From Haloarcula sp. CBA1129 (GTDB lineage Archaea > Halobacteriota > Halobacteria > Halobacteriales > Haloarculaceae): DNA of 64,000 nucleotides. The position numbers and the translations under genes are program-made. Below, one piece after another: positions 30,830 through 38,964 of the stretch; positions within the stretch are counted from its first letter, which is position 1; every line of letters begins with the position of its first letter. The stretch spans positions 2,604,001 to 2,668,000 of the forward strand of contig NZ_RKSM01000001.1 of assembly GCF_008729015.1 (NCBI RefSeq), in the 5' to 3' direction. The notes beneath the pieces are model-generated. The model saw only the letters and a program-made list of their open reading frames with translations. It was not told the origin of the DNA and made no database searches.

Positions 30830-31147
30830 CTACCGGCCGATGCTGGCGCTTGGTGCCTTGATGACGAGTTCGCCGTCGCTTCGGACAGTGACCGAGTGAC
30901 CGGCATATTCAAATGAAATACTGACAGGTGTCGAGCGGTGCGAAGAGTCGATGATCGAGTCGAGCGCTTCGGGGTCCACAGTCTCGTACAGCGGCGCGAA
31001 ATCAGTCTGTTCCCGACCGGTCATGGCGGAGATGTACTCAGTCACTGCTGCGCTCGGTCGCGTCTCACTCCAGTCGAACTGTTTTCTGGTCACATTCATT
31101 GGTCCTGAAGAATCGCTGTTACCGCTCTGCCTGTTGCTTTTACTCAT
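30830..31147 (-). CDS. HalOD1 output-domain protein
   Basis: A 105-residue protein. Its C-terminal two-thirds match the halobacterial output domain HalOD1: PSAAVTEYISAMTGREQTDFAPLYETVDPEALDSII, then SFEYAGHSVTV.SDGE. HalOD1 is thought to be an output module of haloarchaeal two-component systems; its action is not known. The start may be the first codon at 31147 or an ATG at 31099 (MNVTRKQ). It stands alone between ligA and an aminotransferase gene. Confidence 0.82.
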   Translation of the reverse strand: MSKSNRQSGNSDSSGPMNVTRKQFDWSETRPSAAVTEYISAMTGREQTDFAPLYETVDPEALDSIIDSSHRSTPVSISFEYAGHSVTVRSDGELVIKAPSASIGR

Positions 31148-31286
31148 ATGGTTCGTCTATCTACATCAAAGTAGCAAACAGTAATATAGTCTTCCCAGCA
31201 TTATCAAACTGTGAAAACGCCAGCGTGTAGAGCCGATTCGCCCCAAATCAGTCCACAGCCCCGATATTCGTCGGTTATTATCTGAG

Positions 31287-32390
31287 TTACAGGTCTGCGA
31301 CGTCTTCGATTGCGTCGGTTAGTTCCTTGATGCTCTCGACGGTGTGTTCGCCCATGTGTCCGATGCGGAAACTCTCCTCACTGATGTCGCCGTAGCCACT
31401 AGAGAACACCATGTCGTACTCCTCGGAGACGGCTTCGACCGTCTCGGCGACGTTGATATCCTGCGTGTTCTCGATGCAGGTCACTGTCTGGGACTCATAG
31501 CCCTCCTCGGGATACAGATCGAAGTGCTCGCGGGCCCACTCGCGCGTGTACTCGGCCATCTCCTGATGGCGCTGGTCGCGGGCGTCGTGGGTCTCATCGA
31601 GCATATGCTTCATCTGTTTGCGGTAGGCGAGCATGAGCGGAATCGCCGGTGTGGAGTGGGTCTGGCCCTTCCGGTCGTAGTAGTCCAGACAGCGCTGGAA
31701 GCCGCCGTACCACGACGCCGACTCCTTCTCCAGTTCCCGCTCGTAGGCCGCATCGCTGACAGCACAGACCGCGAGTCCGGGCGGCATCGCGAAGGCCTTC
31801 TGCGTGGACGTGAAGATGGCGTCGATGCCGTGGGCCTCGATGTCGATCTGATCGCCGCCGAGACAGGAGATGGCGTCGACAATGAAGTAGGTGTCCGGGT
31901 ACTCAGCGACCACGTCACCGATCTCCTCGATGGGGTTGCGGACGCCGGTCGAGGTCTCGTTCATCACTGCACCGACGGCGTCGTAGTCGCCGGATTCGAG
32001 CGCGTCGCGGATGTCGTCGGGTTTGACTGCCGTGCCCCAGTCGTACTCGACGCGGTCGACGTCCTTGCCGAGGCGCTCTGCGACGTTGGCCTGACGCTCA
32101 CTGAACGCGCCGGAGGTCGGCACGAGCATACTGTCATCGACCAGATTGAGCGTCGTCGACTCCCAGAACTCCGTGCCCGACGCCGTGAGCACGATGACAT
32201 CGTTGTCGGTGCCGAGGAACGCCTTCGTGTCCTCGACGATGGTGGTGTAGAGGTCCGTCATCCGGTCCATCCGGTGCCCGAACATCGGCTCGGCCATCGC
32301 CTCGATAACGTCCTCGCGCACCTCTGTCGGCCCCGGGAGATACAGCGTCTTGTCCTGATAATCGTCTTTGTATTCGCGTTTTTCGGTCAC
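31287..32390 (-). CDS. Alanine/serine-glyoxylate aminotransferase family protein
   Basis: A 367-residue class V PLP aminotransferase. The PLP lysine is in FTSTQKAFAMPPGLAV, the cofactor Asp in FIVDAISCLGGDQI, and the N-terminal LYLPGPTEV motif is typical of the SGAT/AGAT/PucG group. Likely reactions are transamination between Ala or Ser and glyoxylate, or 2-aminoethylphosphonate-type chemistry. Sequence reading cannot choose. It is monocistronic in appearance, with its 5' side divergent from a small gene at 32564. Confidence 0.87.
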   Translation of the reverse strand: MTEKREYKDDYQDKTLYLPGPTEVREDVIEAMAEPMFGHRMDRMTDLYTTIVEDTKAFLGTDNDVIVLTASGTEFWESTTLNLVDDSMLVPTSGAFSERQANVAERLGKDVDRVEYDWGTAVKPDDIRDALESGDYDAVGAVMNETSTGVRNPIEEIGDVVAEYPDTYFIVDAISCLGGDQIDIEAHGIDAIFTSTQKAFAMPPGLAVCAVSDAAYERELEKESASWYGGFQRCLDYYDRKGQTHSTPAIPLMLAYRKQMKHMLDETHDARDQRHQEMAEYTREWAREHFDLYPEEGYESQTVTCIENTQDINVAETVEAVSEEYDMVFSSGYGDISEESFRIGHMGEHTVESIKELTDAIEDVADL

Positions 32391-32563
32391 AGAACCACCT
32401 GTAGTAGGTTAACTCTCGAATCCGGGAGGCATGGTAGTTTTGATACCGGGCGAAGCGAATCACTGCGTCGTCTGACGCGGGCGGACTGCTCACAGAAAGG
32501 ATGACTCAGACAGCGACTGTACTCTGCAGGAAGTATTTACCAATTGAGCAGTCACATCCGTCT

Positions 32564-32722
32564 ATGGGCCGCCACACCCCACTCACGGACGCCCAGCGAG
32601 CGGCTGTCGCCGATAGGGCGGTCGAGCAAGTCGCCGATACGCTGGTCGAGATGCACGCCGACTCGCGGTCAGGTCACCACAAACCGCTCAGCGACGGCGA
32701 TACAGGCGGACACCGTACATGA
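32564..32722 (+). CDS. 52-residue small protein with leaderless-type promoter
   Basis: ATG at 32564 encodes 52 residues (MGRHTPLTDAQRAAVADRAVEQV...), an amphipathic helix followed by a polar His/Asp/Gly tail. The TATA-like TATTTA (32534-32539) is centred 26-27 bp before the ATG, ideal for a leaderless transcript. Third positions are GC-rich. Its 3' end overlaps the convergent zinc-ribbon gene by 35 nt. Function unknown. The good promoter spacing is the main support. Confidence 0.45.
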   Translation: MGRHTPLTDAQRAAVADRAVEQVADTLVEMHADSRSGHHKPLSDGDTGGHRT

Positions 32723-33224
32723 CCAGACCGGCGTAAATTGCCGGGCCAATCAGAATTGTGGCGCTGATCGCAACCGCTCCGCCGAACAGATATCCGAGAA
32801 ATACGTCGATAAACACAAGCAGGAAGGGAGCGAGAGCAAGTGCCTTCCCGCCGGTTCTGACCGCCGCCTCGGACGTTGACTGTGTCGCAGCAATTCCACC
32901 CACGCCGGCAACGATGAGGAGAAACAGCAGGGCGCCCGGCGGCGAGACGAGCGGGAGGGTAACCAGCGCGATACCGGCGAGGACGACACCGACAATTGTC
33001 GGCCCGTTTTCACTCTGCGCGAGCGCGTTCTGGATCCCATCGAGATCACCGGCGTTGAGCGCCGCTTCGAGGTCCGACGTGGTCTGGCTGCCGCCGGCGT
33101 CGAGGACTGTTGACCCGGTCCCGGCGTCGACGGGGCTGTCGAAGTCCCGGCCACAGTGCATACACCATGTCGCGGTCGCACTGACTTTCTCCGAGCAGTG
33201 AGGGCAGCGGGGATCGGCGGTCAT
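32688..33224 (-). CDS. Zinc-ribbon membrane protein
   Basis: A 178-residue protein. An N-terminal four-Cys ribbon (CPHC near residue 7, CMHC near residue 21) is followed by a disordered Asp/Gly/Thr-rich region. Three or four transmembrane helices follow (about residues 75-175). Ribbon-plus-helices proteins of this type are common in haloarchaea and of unknown role. It converges on the 52-residue gene (35-nt overlap) and diverges from the PH-like gene at 33299. Confidence 0.75.
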   Translation of the reverse strand: MTADPRCPHCSEKVSATATWCMHCGRDFDSPVDAGTGSTVLDAGGSQTTSDLEAALNAGDLDGIQNALAQSENGPTIVGVVLAGIALVTLPLVSPPGALLFLLIVAGVGGIAATQSTSEAAVRTGGKALALAPFLLVFIDVFLGYLFGGAVAISATILIGPAIYAGLVMYGVRLYRRR

Positions 33225-33298
33225 ACTGTCATGTTCGAGGGCGCACAGTTAGCGGTTACGGGGGGAGAATATACACGTGTCCGCAGTAAACGGGGTGT

Positions 33299-33925
33299 AT
33301 GGATTGGGTCGCACGGGCCGAGAGCCTCCTGTACGACGGCGAGGTGATCGAAGCGGACGTTCGCCTGAACCGTGGCGGGGTCGTCGTGACGAGTCACCGC
33401 GTCCTCGTATTCACGCCCGACCGCGAGGGGTCGAACTACCGGCAGGTCGACCGCCCCAACGTCGAGGGCGTCGACGTCACCACGAGCGGCGACTGGTCGT
33501 TCCTCGAACTCGGCGTGAAGGCGCTGGTCGTCGGTATTGTGCTGGTGGCCGCCGGGATGACCGTGAGTCTTGATAGTCTCGTCGGCAACGTCTCGCTGGA
33601 CAGCGGCGGTGCCGCAAGCGCTGTCGGCATCGGCGGGATGCTGGGGATGCTCCAGACGATGCTGACACTGATGGCGCAACTAGACGACCTGATGCGCCTG
33701 TTTGGCGGCCTCGCGCTGGCTTTCGCCGTCGTCGTCCTCGTGGTCTACCTCTGGAGCCGCGACCGGCTGCTCGTCGTACGCGTCGCCGGCGGTGACGACA
33801 TCGAACTGACTGCACCGGACGACGAGAGCGTCGTGGCGCGAATCGAAGCCGCCATCGTCCCGGGTGCGGCACCTGCCGAGGCCGGGAACGCGGACCAACC
33901 GCCGCCCGACGACCCGCTCCCGTGA
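33299..33925 (+). CDS. Membrane protein with PH-like N-terminus
   Basis: A 208-residue protein. Residues about 5-65 resemble a bacterial PH-like beta domain (ADVRLNRGGVVVTSHRVLVFTPD). Two hydrophobic regions follow, the second a clear helix near residues 140-160, with a short beta hairpin after it. The Pro/Asp-rich tail is disordered. It ends 33 nt before uvrC on the same strand and may be co-transcribed. No known activity. Confidence 0.72.
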   Translation: MDWVARAESLLYDGEVIEADVRLNRGGVVVTSHRVLVFTPDREGSNYRQVDRPNVEGVDVTTSGDWSFLELGVKALVVGIVLVAAGMTVSLDSLVGNVSLDSGGAASAVGIGGMLGMLQTMLTLMAQLDDLMRLFGGLALAFAVVVLVVYLWSRDRLLVVRVAGGDDIELTAPDDESVVARIEAAIVPGAAPAEAGNADQPPPDDPLP

Positions 33926-33958
33926 CGTTCAACCCCGCCGAGCACCAACCCCGAACTA

Positions 33959-35704
33959 ATGGACGCCGACGAGGTACGAGAGCGCGCGGGGTCGCTGCCA
34001 CGGGAGCCCGGCGTGTACCTGTTCGAACAGGGCCGGGACGACAAGCGCCGGGTTCTCTACGTCGGAAAGGCCGTCGACCTCCGGGATCGTGTGCGCTCGT
34101 ATGCCGACCCACGGAGCGAGCGCATCGCCAAGATGGTCGAGCGTGCAGAGACCATCGACTTCGCCGTCACCGACACGGAGACGCAGGCACTGTTGCTCGA
34201 AGCCAATCTGATAAAACGCCACCGGCCACCGTACAACGTCCGGCTGAAAGACGACAAGTCCTACCCGCTGGTCCAGCTGACCGACCATCCCGTCCCCCGA
34301 ATCGAGGTGACCCGAGACCCCGAGGACGGTGCGACCGTCTACGGGCCGTTCACCGACAAGAGGCGGGTCGAGACGGTTGTGAAAGCCCTGCGGGAGACGT
34401 ACGGACTACGGGGGTGTTCGGACCACAAGTACAGCAACCGGGACCGACCCTGTCTGGACTACGAGATGGGCATCTGTACCGCGCCCTGCACCGGCGAGAT
34501 TAGCGACGCCGAGTACGCCGAGGACGTGGAAGCGGTCACGCGGTATTTCGAGGGGGAAACCGGCGTGCTCGCGGACCCGCTCCGCCGCGAGATGGAGGCC
34601 GCAGCCCAGTCCCAAGAGTTCGAGCGCGCCGCGAACCTCCGGGACAAGCTCGGGGCGGTCGAGGCGCTTCACGGCGAGGGCGACACCGCAGTCAGTGACT
34701 CCGCGGGCTACCAGACGACGGACGTGCTCGGGGCCGCCATCGAGGGCGATCGAGCCATCGTCGCCCGGCTTCACGCCGAAGGCGGCAAGCTCGTCGAACG
34801 GGACCGGCACACGCTAGAGGCCCCAGACGGCGAGGGAACAGCAGGAGTCTACCGAGCATTCATTCCGCAGTACTACGCCGAACGGGAACTGCCGGACCGA
34901 ATTCTCTGTGCCGAAGCTCCTGCCGATCCGGACATCGAGGCATGGCTGGAGAGCGAGGGCGTCACGCTCGGCGTGCCCGGCGCTGGCCGGGAGGCGACGC
35001 TGGTCGACCTTGCGCTGAAAAACGCCCGCCAGCGCGGCGGGACCGACGACGAGACAGGCCGTCTGGCCGATGCGCTGGGCATCGACCGTCCGAGCCGTAT
35101 CGAAGGGTTCGACGTGAGCCACGCCCAAGGGCGGTCGGCCGTCGGCTCGAACGTCACCTTCGTCGATGAAACGCCCGAGAAGAGCGACTACCGCCGGAAG
35201 AAGCTCACCGAGCAAAACGACGACTACGCGAACATGCGCGAACTCCTCCGCTGGCGGGCCACGCGTGCCGTCGAGGGCCGGGACGACCGGCCGGACCCGG
35301 ACCTGCTGCTCATCGACGGCGGGGACGGCCAGCTCGGGGCGGCCCGCGACGCTCTCGCCGAGACTGGCTGGGACATACCGGCCGTTGCGCTGGCGAAAGA
35401 CGAGGAGCTGGTCATCACGCCCGACCGCGTGTACGACTGGGACGACGACGCCCCGCAGCTCCACCTGCTCCAGCGGATTCGCGACGAGGCACACCGTTTT
35501 GCCGTCCAGTACCATCAGACGCTACGAGACGAGGTGTCGACGACACTCGACGACGTACCCGGTATTGGTCCCGAGACGCGGAAGCGGCTGCTCCGGCGCT
35601 TCGGTAGCGTGGACAACGTCAGGACAGCTTCCGGTGAGGAACTGACGGCTATCGACGGCATCGGCGAGCAAACCGCGGAGACGATTCGGACCCGACTGCA
35701 GTGA
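33959..35704 (+). CDS. uvrC: UvrABC excinuclease subunit C
   Basis: A 581-residue nuclease that makes both incisions in bacterial-type nucleotide excision repair. The GIY-YIG domain (about residues 14-95) reads [24 protein letters not shown] Cys cluster ([15 protein letters not shown]) is near 165-180, the UVR motif ([17 protein letters not shown]) near 220-237, and the RNase H-like C-terminal nuclease starts at GFDVSHAQG near 383. Helix-hairpin-helix pairs ([25 protein letters not shown]) close the protein. The start is the ATG at 33959. UvrA and UvrB are not in the window. Confidence 0.95.
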   Translation: MDADEVRERAGSLPREPGVYLFEQGRDDKRRVLYVGKAVDLRDRVRSYADPRSERIAKMVERAETIDFAVTDTETQALLLEANLIKRHRPPYNVRLKDDKSYPLVQLTDHPVPRIEVTRDPEDGATVYGPFTDKRRVETVVKALRETYGLRGCSDHKYSNRDRPCLDYEMGICTAPCTGEISDAEYAEDVEAVTRYFEGETGVLADPLRREMEAAAQSQEFERAANLRDKLGAVEALHGEGDTAVSDSAGYQTTDVLGAAIEGDRAIVARLHAEGGKLVERDRHTLEAPDGEGTAGVYRAFIPQYYAERELPDRILCAEAPADPDIEAWLESEGVTLGVPGAGREATLVDLALKNARQRGGTDDETGRLADALGIDRPSRIEGFDVSHAQGRSAVGSNVTFVDETPEKSDYRRKKLTEQNDDYANMRELLRWRATRAVEGRDDRPDPDLLLIDGGDGQLGAARDALAETGWDIPAVALAKDEELVITPDRVYDWDDDAPQLHLLQRIRDEAHRFAVQYHQTLRDEVSTTLDDVPGIGPETRKRLLRRFGSVDNVRTASGEELTAIDGIGEQTAETIRTRLQ

Positions 35705-35814
35705 TTTTGTATAGCAGATAGTAGTTTATCGAACCCAAGCGGCTGAATCCACTACGCTGTCGAAAAGGTACCAAAGAAGGTCGCTACGGGTCGAATCAAT
35801 CGGCTCGGACGCCG

Positions 35815-36531
35815 TTATGGTTCGACGACCGAATTGCGGAGTATGCCGACGCCGTCGTAGGTTATCTCGATGCTGTCACCGGGTTCGACAGTCCCGGGGT
35901 TGGCCGGGCTGCCGAAAGCGACGACGTCGCCGGGACGGAGTGTGAACCGTTCCGAGAGGTACGCGACCACCTCGTGGGGACCGAACAGCATCTCGCTGGT
36001 GTTGGCAGACTGGCGGCGCTCACCGTTGATGTCGGTATGCATATCGATATCGGTGGGATCGACGGCAGTCTCGATCCATGGTCCCAGAGGCGCGGACCCG
36101 TCGAAGGCCTTCCGCGCGGTTCGGCCCTGCTGGTCGAGCGCGTCGACATCGTTCAGTATCGTGTATCCCCTGACGGCGTCGGGAACGTCGGCCGGGTCGA
36201 GGTCGTGACACCGCTCACCGATGACCGCAGCTAACTCACCGGCGTAGGTGAGCTCGTTGGTGAACGTCGGGTACGGAATGTCCTGCTCGTGGGCGAGTAG
36301 CGCCGTCGAAGGCTTGATGAAGAAGTCCGGCTCCTCGGGCCGGTCGTAGTCCATCTGGTCGTTGGTCGCGGCGTAGTTCCGGCCGACGCAGTACAGCGCG
36401 GACGGTTCACACGGCGGGAGTAGGCGTCCATCACGGCCGACCGTGTACTGGCCGTCATCAGCGTGGACGACGCCGTCAACGTATTCGCCGGCGACTGGCC
36501 CATCGTCCGTCAGAAGACGTGCAATTCGCAT
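35815..36531 (-). CDS. Fumarylacetoacetate hydrolase family protein
   Basis: A 238-residue FAH-fold enzyme. Metal ligands are visible in the usual E-x-E...D arrangement: the N-terminal YCVGRNYAATNDQM, PDFFIKP, TYAGELAAVIG and YTILNDVDALDQQ. PGDVVAFGSPANPG closes the site. Relatives are acylpyruvases, HpaG-type decarboxylases or sugar-acid dehydratases such as XacE. The short length fits acylpyruvase best. A pentose gene cluster starts 2.4 kb away, so a 2-keto-3-deoxy-acid substrate is worth testing, but XacE proteins are longer. Confidence 0.85.
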   Translation of the reverse strand: MRIARLLTDDGPVAGEYVDGVVHADDGQYTVGRDGRLLPPCEPSALYCVGRNYAATNDQMDYDRPEEPDFFIKPSTALLAHEQDIPYPTFTNELTYAGELAAVIGERCHDLDPADVPDAVRGYTILNDVDALDQQGRTARKAFDGSAPLGPWIETAVDPTDIDMHTDINGERRQSANTSEMLFGPHEVVAYLSERFTLRPGDVVAFGSPANPGTVEPGDSIEITYDGVGILRNSVVEP

Positions 36532-36784
36532 ACAGTGTGTTCCGGAGGCCGGTCAAAAAGACGTGTCGTCCCGCATCAGGAACCGCTTGGAACATAGTTT
36601 GAGTGGGTGTCTGAGCCGTTCTGAAGGCGCTTCGTCGAATGGGACGATCATTGGAGCAGTGCCTCATAAACTGTAAGGCGCTATATGAAATAGCCACTGA
36701 CGGCAACCCCGGTCCGAGACCTGCCGGTCAGAAACACCGTACTGCCCACCGGAGTGACTTTTCGGGCAGCACGTCTCACCAGCT

Positions 36785-37377
36785 ATGGCTGTGACCCGAC
36801 GGCCACTCATGGCCGTTGTCGGACTGGTGTCGCTGCTGGTCTATCTCGTGGCGGCATGTGGAGTATTTGCTGCTTCGCCAGTGTGGGACACCGTCCGTCG
36901 CCACTGCTGGGTGCTCTGGTCGTTATCGGAATGGCAATGTTCTCGGTGTCGTGAACTACTGGGTTGCAACGGCGCAGCTCAAGCACCCACTCGATGCAGT
37001 CGAACTCGCGCAAGCGCGTGCGCCAGAAGCCTAACCACCACCACGATGCACTTGTCGATGAAATGAACGTCGAGACACCGACCACCGGCAGAGCTACCGG
37101 CACCGGACACGTTCGCCATTGGGGGCGGCGTTGGGGCCATGTCGTCGACCGACAGCTGTTCTGACTGCTGTCCGTGTCGGTGTTTGAGGCGCTGTTGGCG
37201 CAAGAACTCGCACATCTGCAGATCCGCGATACCCTGATTCAGACTGTCGCGTATAGTCTCGTACAGACGCTTATCGGGCTCATCGGCCTCGCGTTGTTTC
37301 CCATTGTGGTGCTTACCGTGCTGTCGCGCGCTCACTCCCTGTTGTGTGGCGACCCATCGTCGTGGTCGCAGTTCTGA
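36785..37377 (+). pseudogene. Decayed M48 (HtpX-like) membrane metallopeptidase
   Basis: Pieces of one protein appear in order across shifting frames: MAVTRRPLMAVVGLVSLLVYLVAA (36785), RPSPLLGALVVIGMA (36892), VVNYWVATAQLK (36949), MNVETPT (about 37063), APDTFAIGGG (about 37099), then VVDRQLF, an in-frame TGA near 37162, and ALLAQELAHLQIRDTLIQTVAYSL. In M48 peptidases the last piece carries the zinc motif HELAH; here it is QELAH, one base from CAC. At least three frameshifts and one stop interrupt it, and the C-terminal part is not recognisable. Length and order match HtpX-like haloarchaeal peptidases. Confidence 0.75.
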
Positions 37378-37973
37378 CCGGCCGGACACAACGATACTCG
37401 ATACAGGTCGTTGCCGGTCTCGTGCAGCGGTGATACGTCCACAGCGAAGCGGACAGCGAGCGTTCACGACTTCTATCGGCGTGTCTGCCGATGGGCGAAC
37501 GAATGCACCGGTCAGAGGAGCGAGCGCAGCACAATAATTCCGTGAGTGTAACGAGCGGGCGAGCAGCCGTCGGTTACTGGATTGTTCAGTGATACTGGTA
37601 GCGACGCAGTATCTTCAAAGTGGCTCTTTGAGAGAGATTAGTTCCATCAACAGTCAGATAGAGGAAATATGGGTGTATAATCGGCTGTATTCGTAACAGA
37701 TACTCTCGATGTGCGTCGGTTTCGGCAGTTTGTACGACCGACAAAGTCTCGGTTGGTGTGCAGGATCGTATACGGACATCTCGACTGGGTGAGCGACGCG
37801 CGGTCAGCCACGTTGTCGACCCCTCGAACGGGTCCAACAACCACACAAGAGATCGGCAGCAGCGACACTCTCAGCCGACAGACGGATGTAGAGTTTTTGC
37901 CAGCGCTGGACCGGATACGAGAGTGATGGCCGGATAGTGTTGTTTCCGACGGCGAACACACCATTGTCTCTAT
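37378..37973. other. Gene-poor spacer, 596 bp
   Basis: No ORF here has convincing codon use; the overlapping short frames on both strands have no domain I recognise. The first part may be the eroded 3' end of the M48 pseudogene. The base composition is more AT-rich than coding neighbours. I see no tRNA, repeat or insertion-sequence end. Confidence 0.5.
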
Positions 37974-38216
37974 ATGGACATTGAGAGCGATATAGCGGTC
38001 CTAGAAACTGCTATGTTCGGCACAGAGCTATATCCGCATATGCGAGCCAGCATCCCGCAGCGAGCGACCGAAGCGGCAGGTAGCCACACATACGGATGCC
38101 CGCTGTGTAACTGTGGTGCGGACAGTGAAGACGATATTTACTGCCATCTGTTAGTCTCACACCGGAAGAGCGCACTTGTTGCCGCGCTTCTCGAAAGAGT
38201 GGACAGCGACGAGTAG
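37974..38216 (+). CDS. Small C2H2 zinc-finger protein
   Basis: An 80-residue protein with one classical C2H2 finger: C42-x2-C45-x12-H58-x4-H63 (CPLC ... HLLVSH), the exact spacing of eukaryotic-type fingers. An N-terminal helix of about 35 residues precedes it and an acidic helix follows. Two extra Cys (47 and 57) could bind too. Stand-alone C2H2 proteins occur in haloarchaea but are little studied, and DNA, RNA or protein binding are all possible. It is the only intact gene in a gene-poor, AT-richer region. Confidence 0.65.
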   Translation: MDIESDIAVLETAMFGTELYPHMRASIPQRATEAAGSHTYGCPLCNCGADSEDDIYCHLLVSHRKSALVAALLERVDSDE

Positions 38217-38527
38217 GTCCGTCAATTTCGGAGCGGGTGACGGTATCGTCTGGTAGTTCTAAATAGTAAATTCTGGGTAGGAGTATGTAATATTTGCTAT
38301 CAGATATGTCTGATTGATAGTTGGATTTTGAAATCGGGCAGCGAACCGGGTCGCTAGTTCAGTAGGTTGACCTGAGGTGAGAGAATTGGACGTACGACAG
38401 CGGACTGACTGAGATCACTAGGTCATTATGTTTATCGCTATAAATAAAATATCGCTATATCAAATTACGGTAGATATTCCGATCGACGGCAAACAGTCCA
38501 CCAGCAGCAACTGTCAACAGTGAATCG

Positions 38528-38549
38528 ATAACATACATACACATGTTAT
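38528..38549. promoter_or_regulatory. 7-bp inverted repeat upstream of an orphan TATA box
   Basis: ATAACAT-ACATACAC-ATGTTAT has perfect arms. Its centre is about 27 bp upstream of the TTTATATA element, the position where archaeal activators or repressors often bind next to the TFB site. No protein gene follows within reach, so it would regulate an RNA. Confidence 0.4.
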
Positions 38550-38562
38550 ACTGTGAAATAGA

Positions 38563-38570
38563 TTTATATA
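38563..38570 (+). promoter_or_regulatory. Strong TATA element without a following ORF
   Basis: TTTATATA matches the haloarchaeal consensus well. It predicts a start near 38590-38594. The first ATG downstream (about 38699) is followed at once by a stop, so any transcript is noncoding or has a very long leader. Confidence 0.45.
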
Positions 38571-38591
38571 CTAGAAGGGGCCGCAGCAGCG

Positions 38592-38700
38592 ATCAGTCAT
38601 AGCGACACGGCGACAGAATACGAGTAGCACGGGACCGAGCGACAGACTGGGCAGTAGTATTTCCGGCAACACAAGCACCGCAACGTACTACTGCCACGAT
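38592..38700 (+). ncRNA. Candidate small noncoding RNA
   Basis: The ends are approximate. A transcript from the TATA element at 38563 would contain GGCAGTAGTA (38650-38659) and its exact complement TACTACTGCC (38686-38695), a 10-bp stem with a 26-nt loop. There is no ORF in between. No T-run clearly marks the 3' end. It is proposed only from promoter plus structure. Confidence 0.3.
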
Positions 38701-38964
38701 GTGACAGATCTGGCACACAGATAGTGTTGTTTTGCTGTTTGACAGCGGTAGCTATTTACCACTCAATTTCGATTCCGCCGTGAATCCGTTATCACGAATG
38801 CGGGGTTAGACCGGAGACGGTGAGTGCACCGACTGCAGTGCTTGTTGTTCAGTATTGGCACCGTGACACACCGGAGTCAACTGAGTCGTTCCGCACCGTC
38901 GAACGAAGCGACACAGCGAGGGATGGGAAACGCGTAAGTATTGGGAATGAGATGAATTAAACGT

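Larger units (their letters stand above)
38217..38964. other. Gene-poor spacer with promoter-like and hairpin signals, 748 bp
   Basis: There is no credible protein gene here. The region is AT-rich near 38270-38300 and 38425-38470. It contains a 7-bp dyad (38528-38549), a strong TATA element (38563-38568) and a 10-bp stem (38650-38695), listed separately. The last 100 bp hold the upstream region of the aldehyde dehydrogenase gene, with a weak TATA-like GTAAGTATTG centred near 38938. Confidence 0.5.

Noticed and set aside
32408-32432. CTCGAATCC sequence resembling a tRNA T-loop
   Set aside because: No matching acceptor, D or anticodon stems around it; it lies in the aminotransferase upstream region.
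37586-37846. Minus-strand frame of 86 codons in the gene-poor region
   Set aside because: Considered as a transposase or regulator remnant, but no DDE, HUH or HTH pattern and no terminal repeats were seen.
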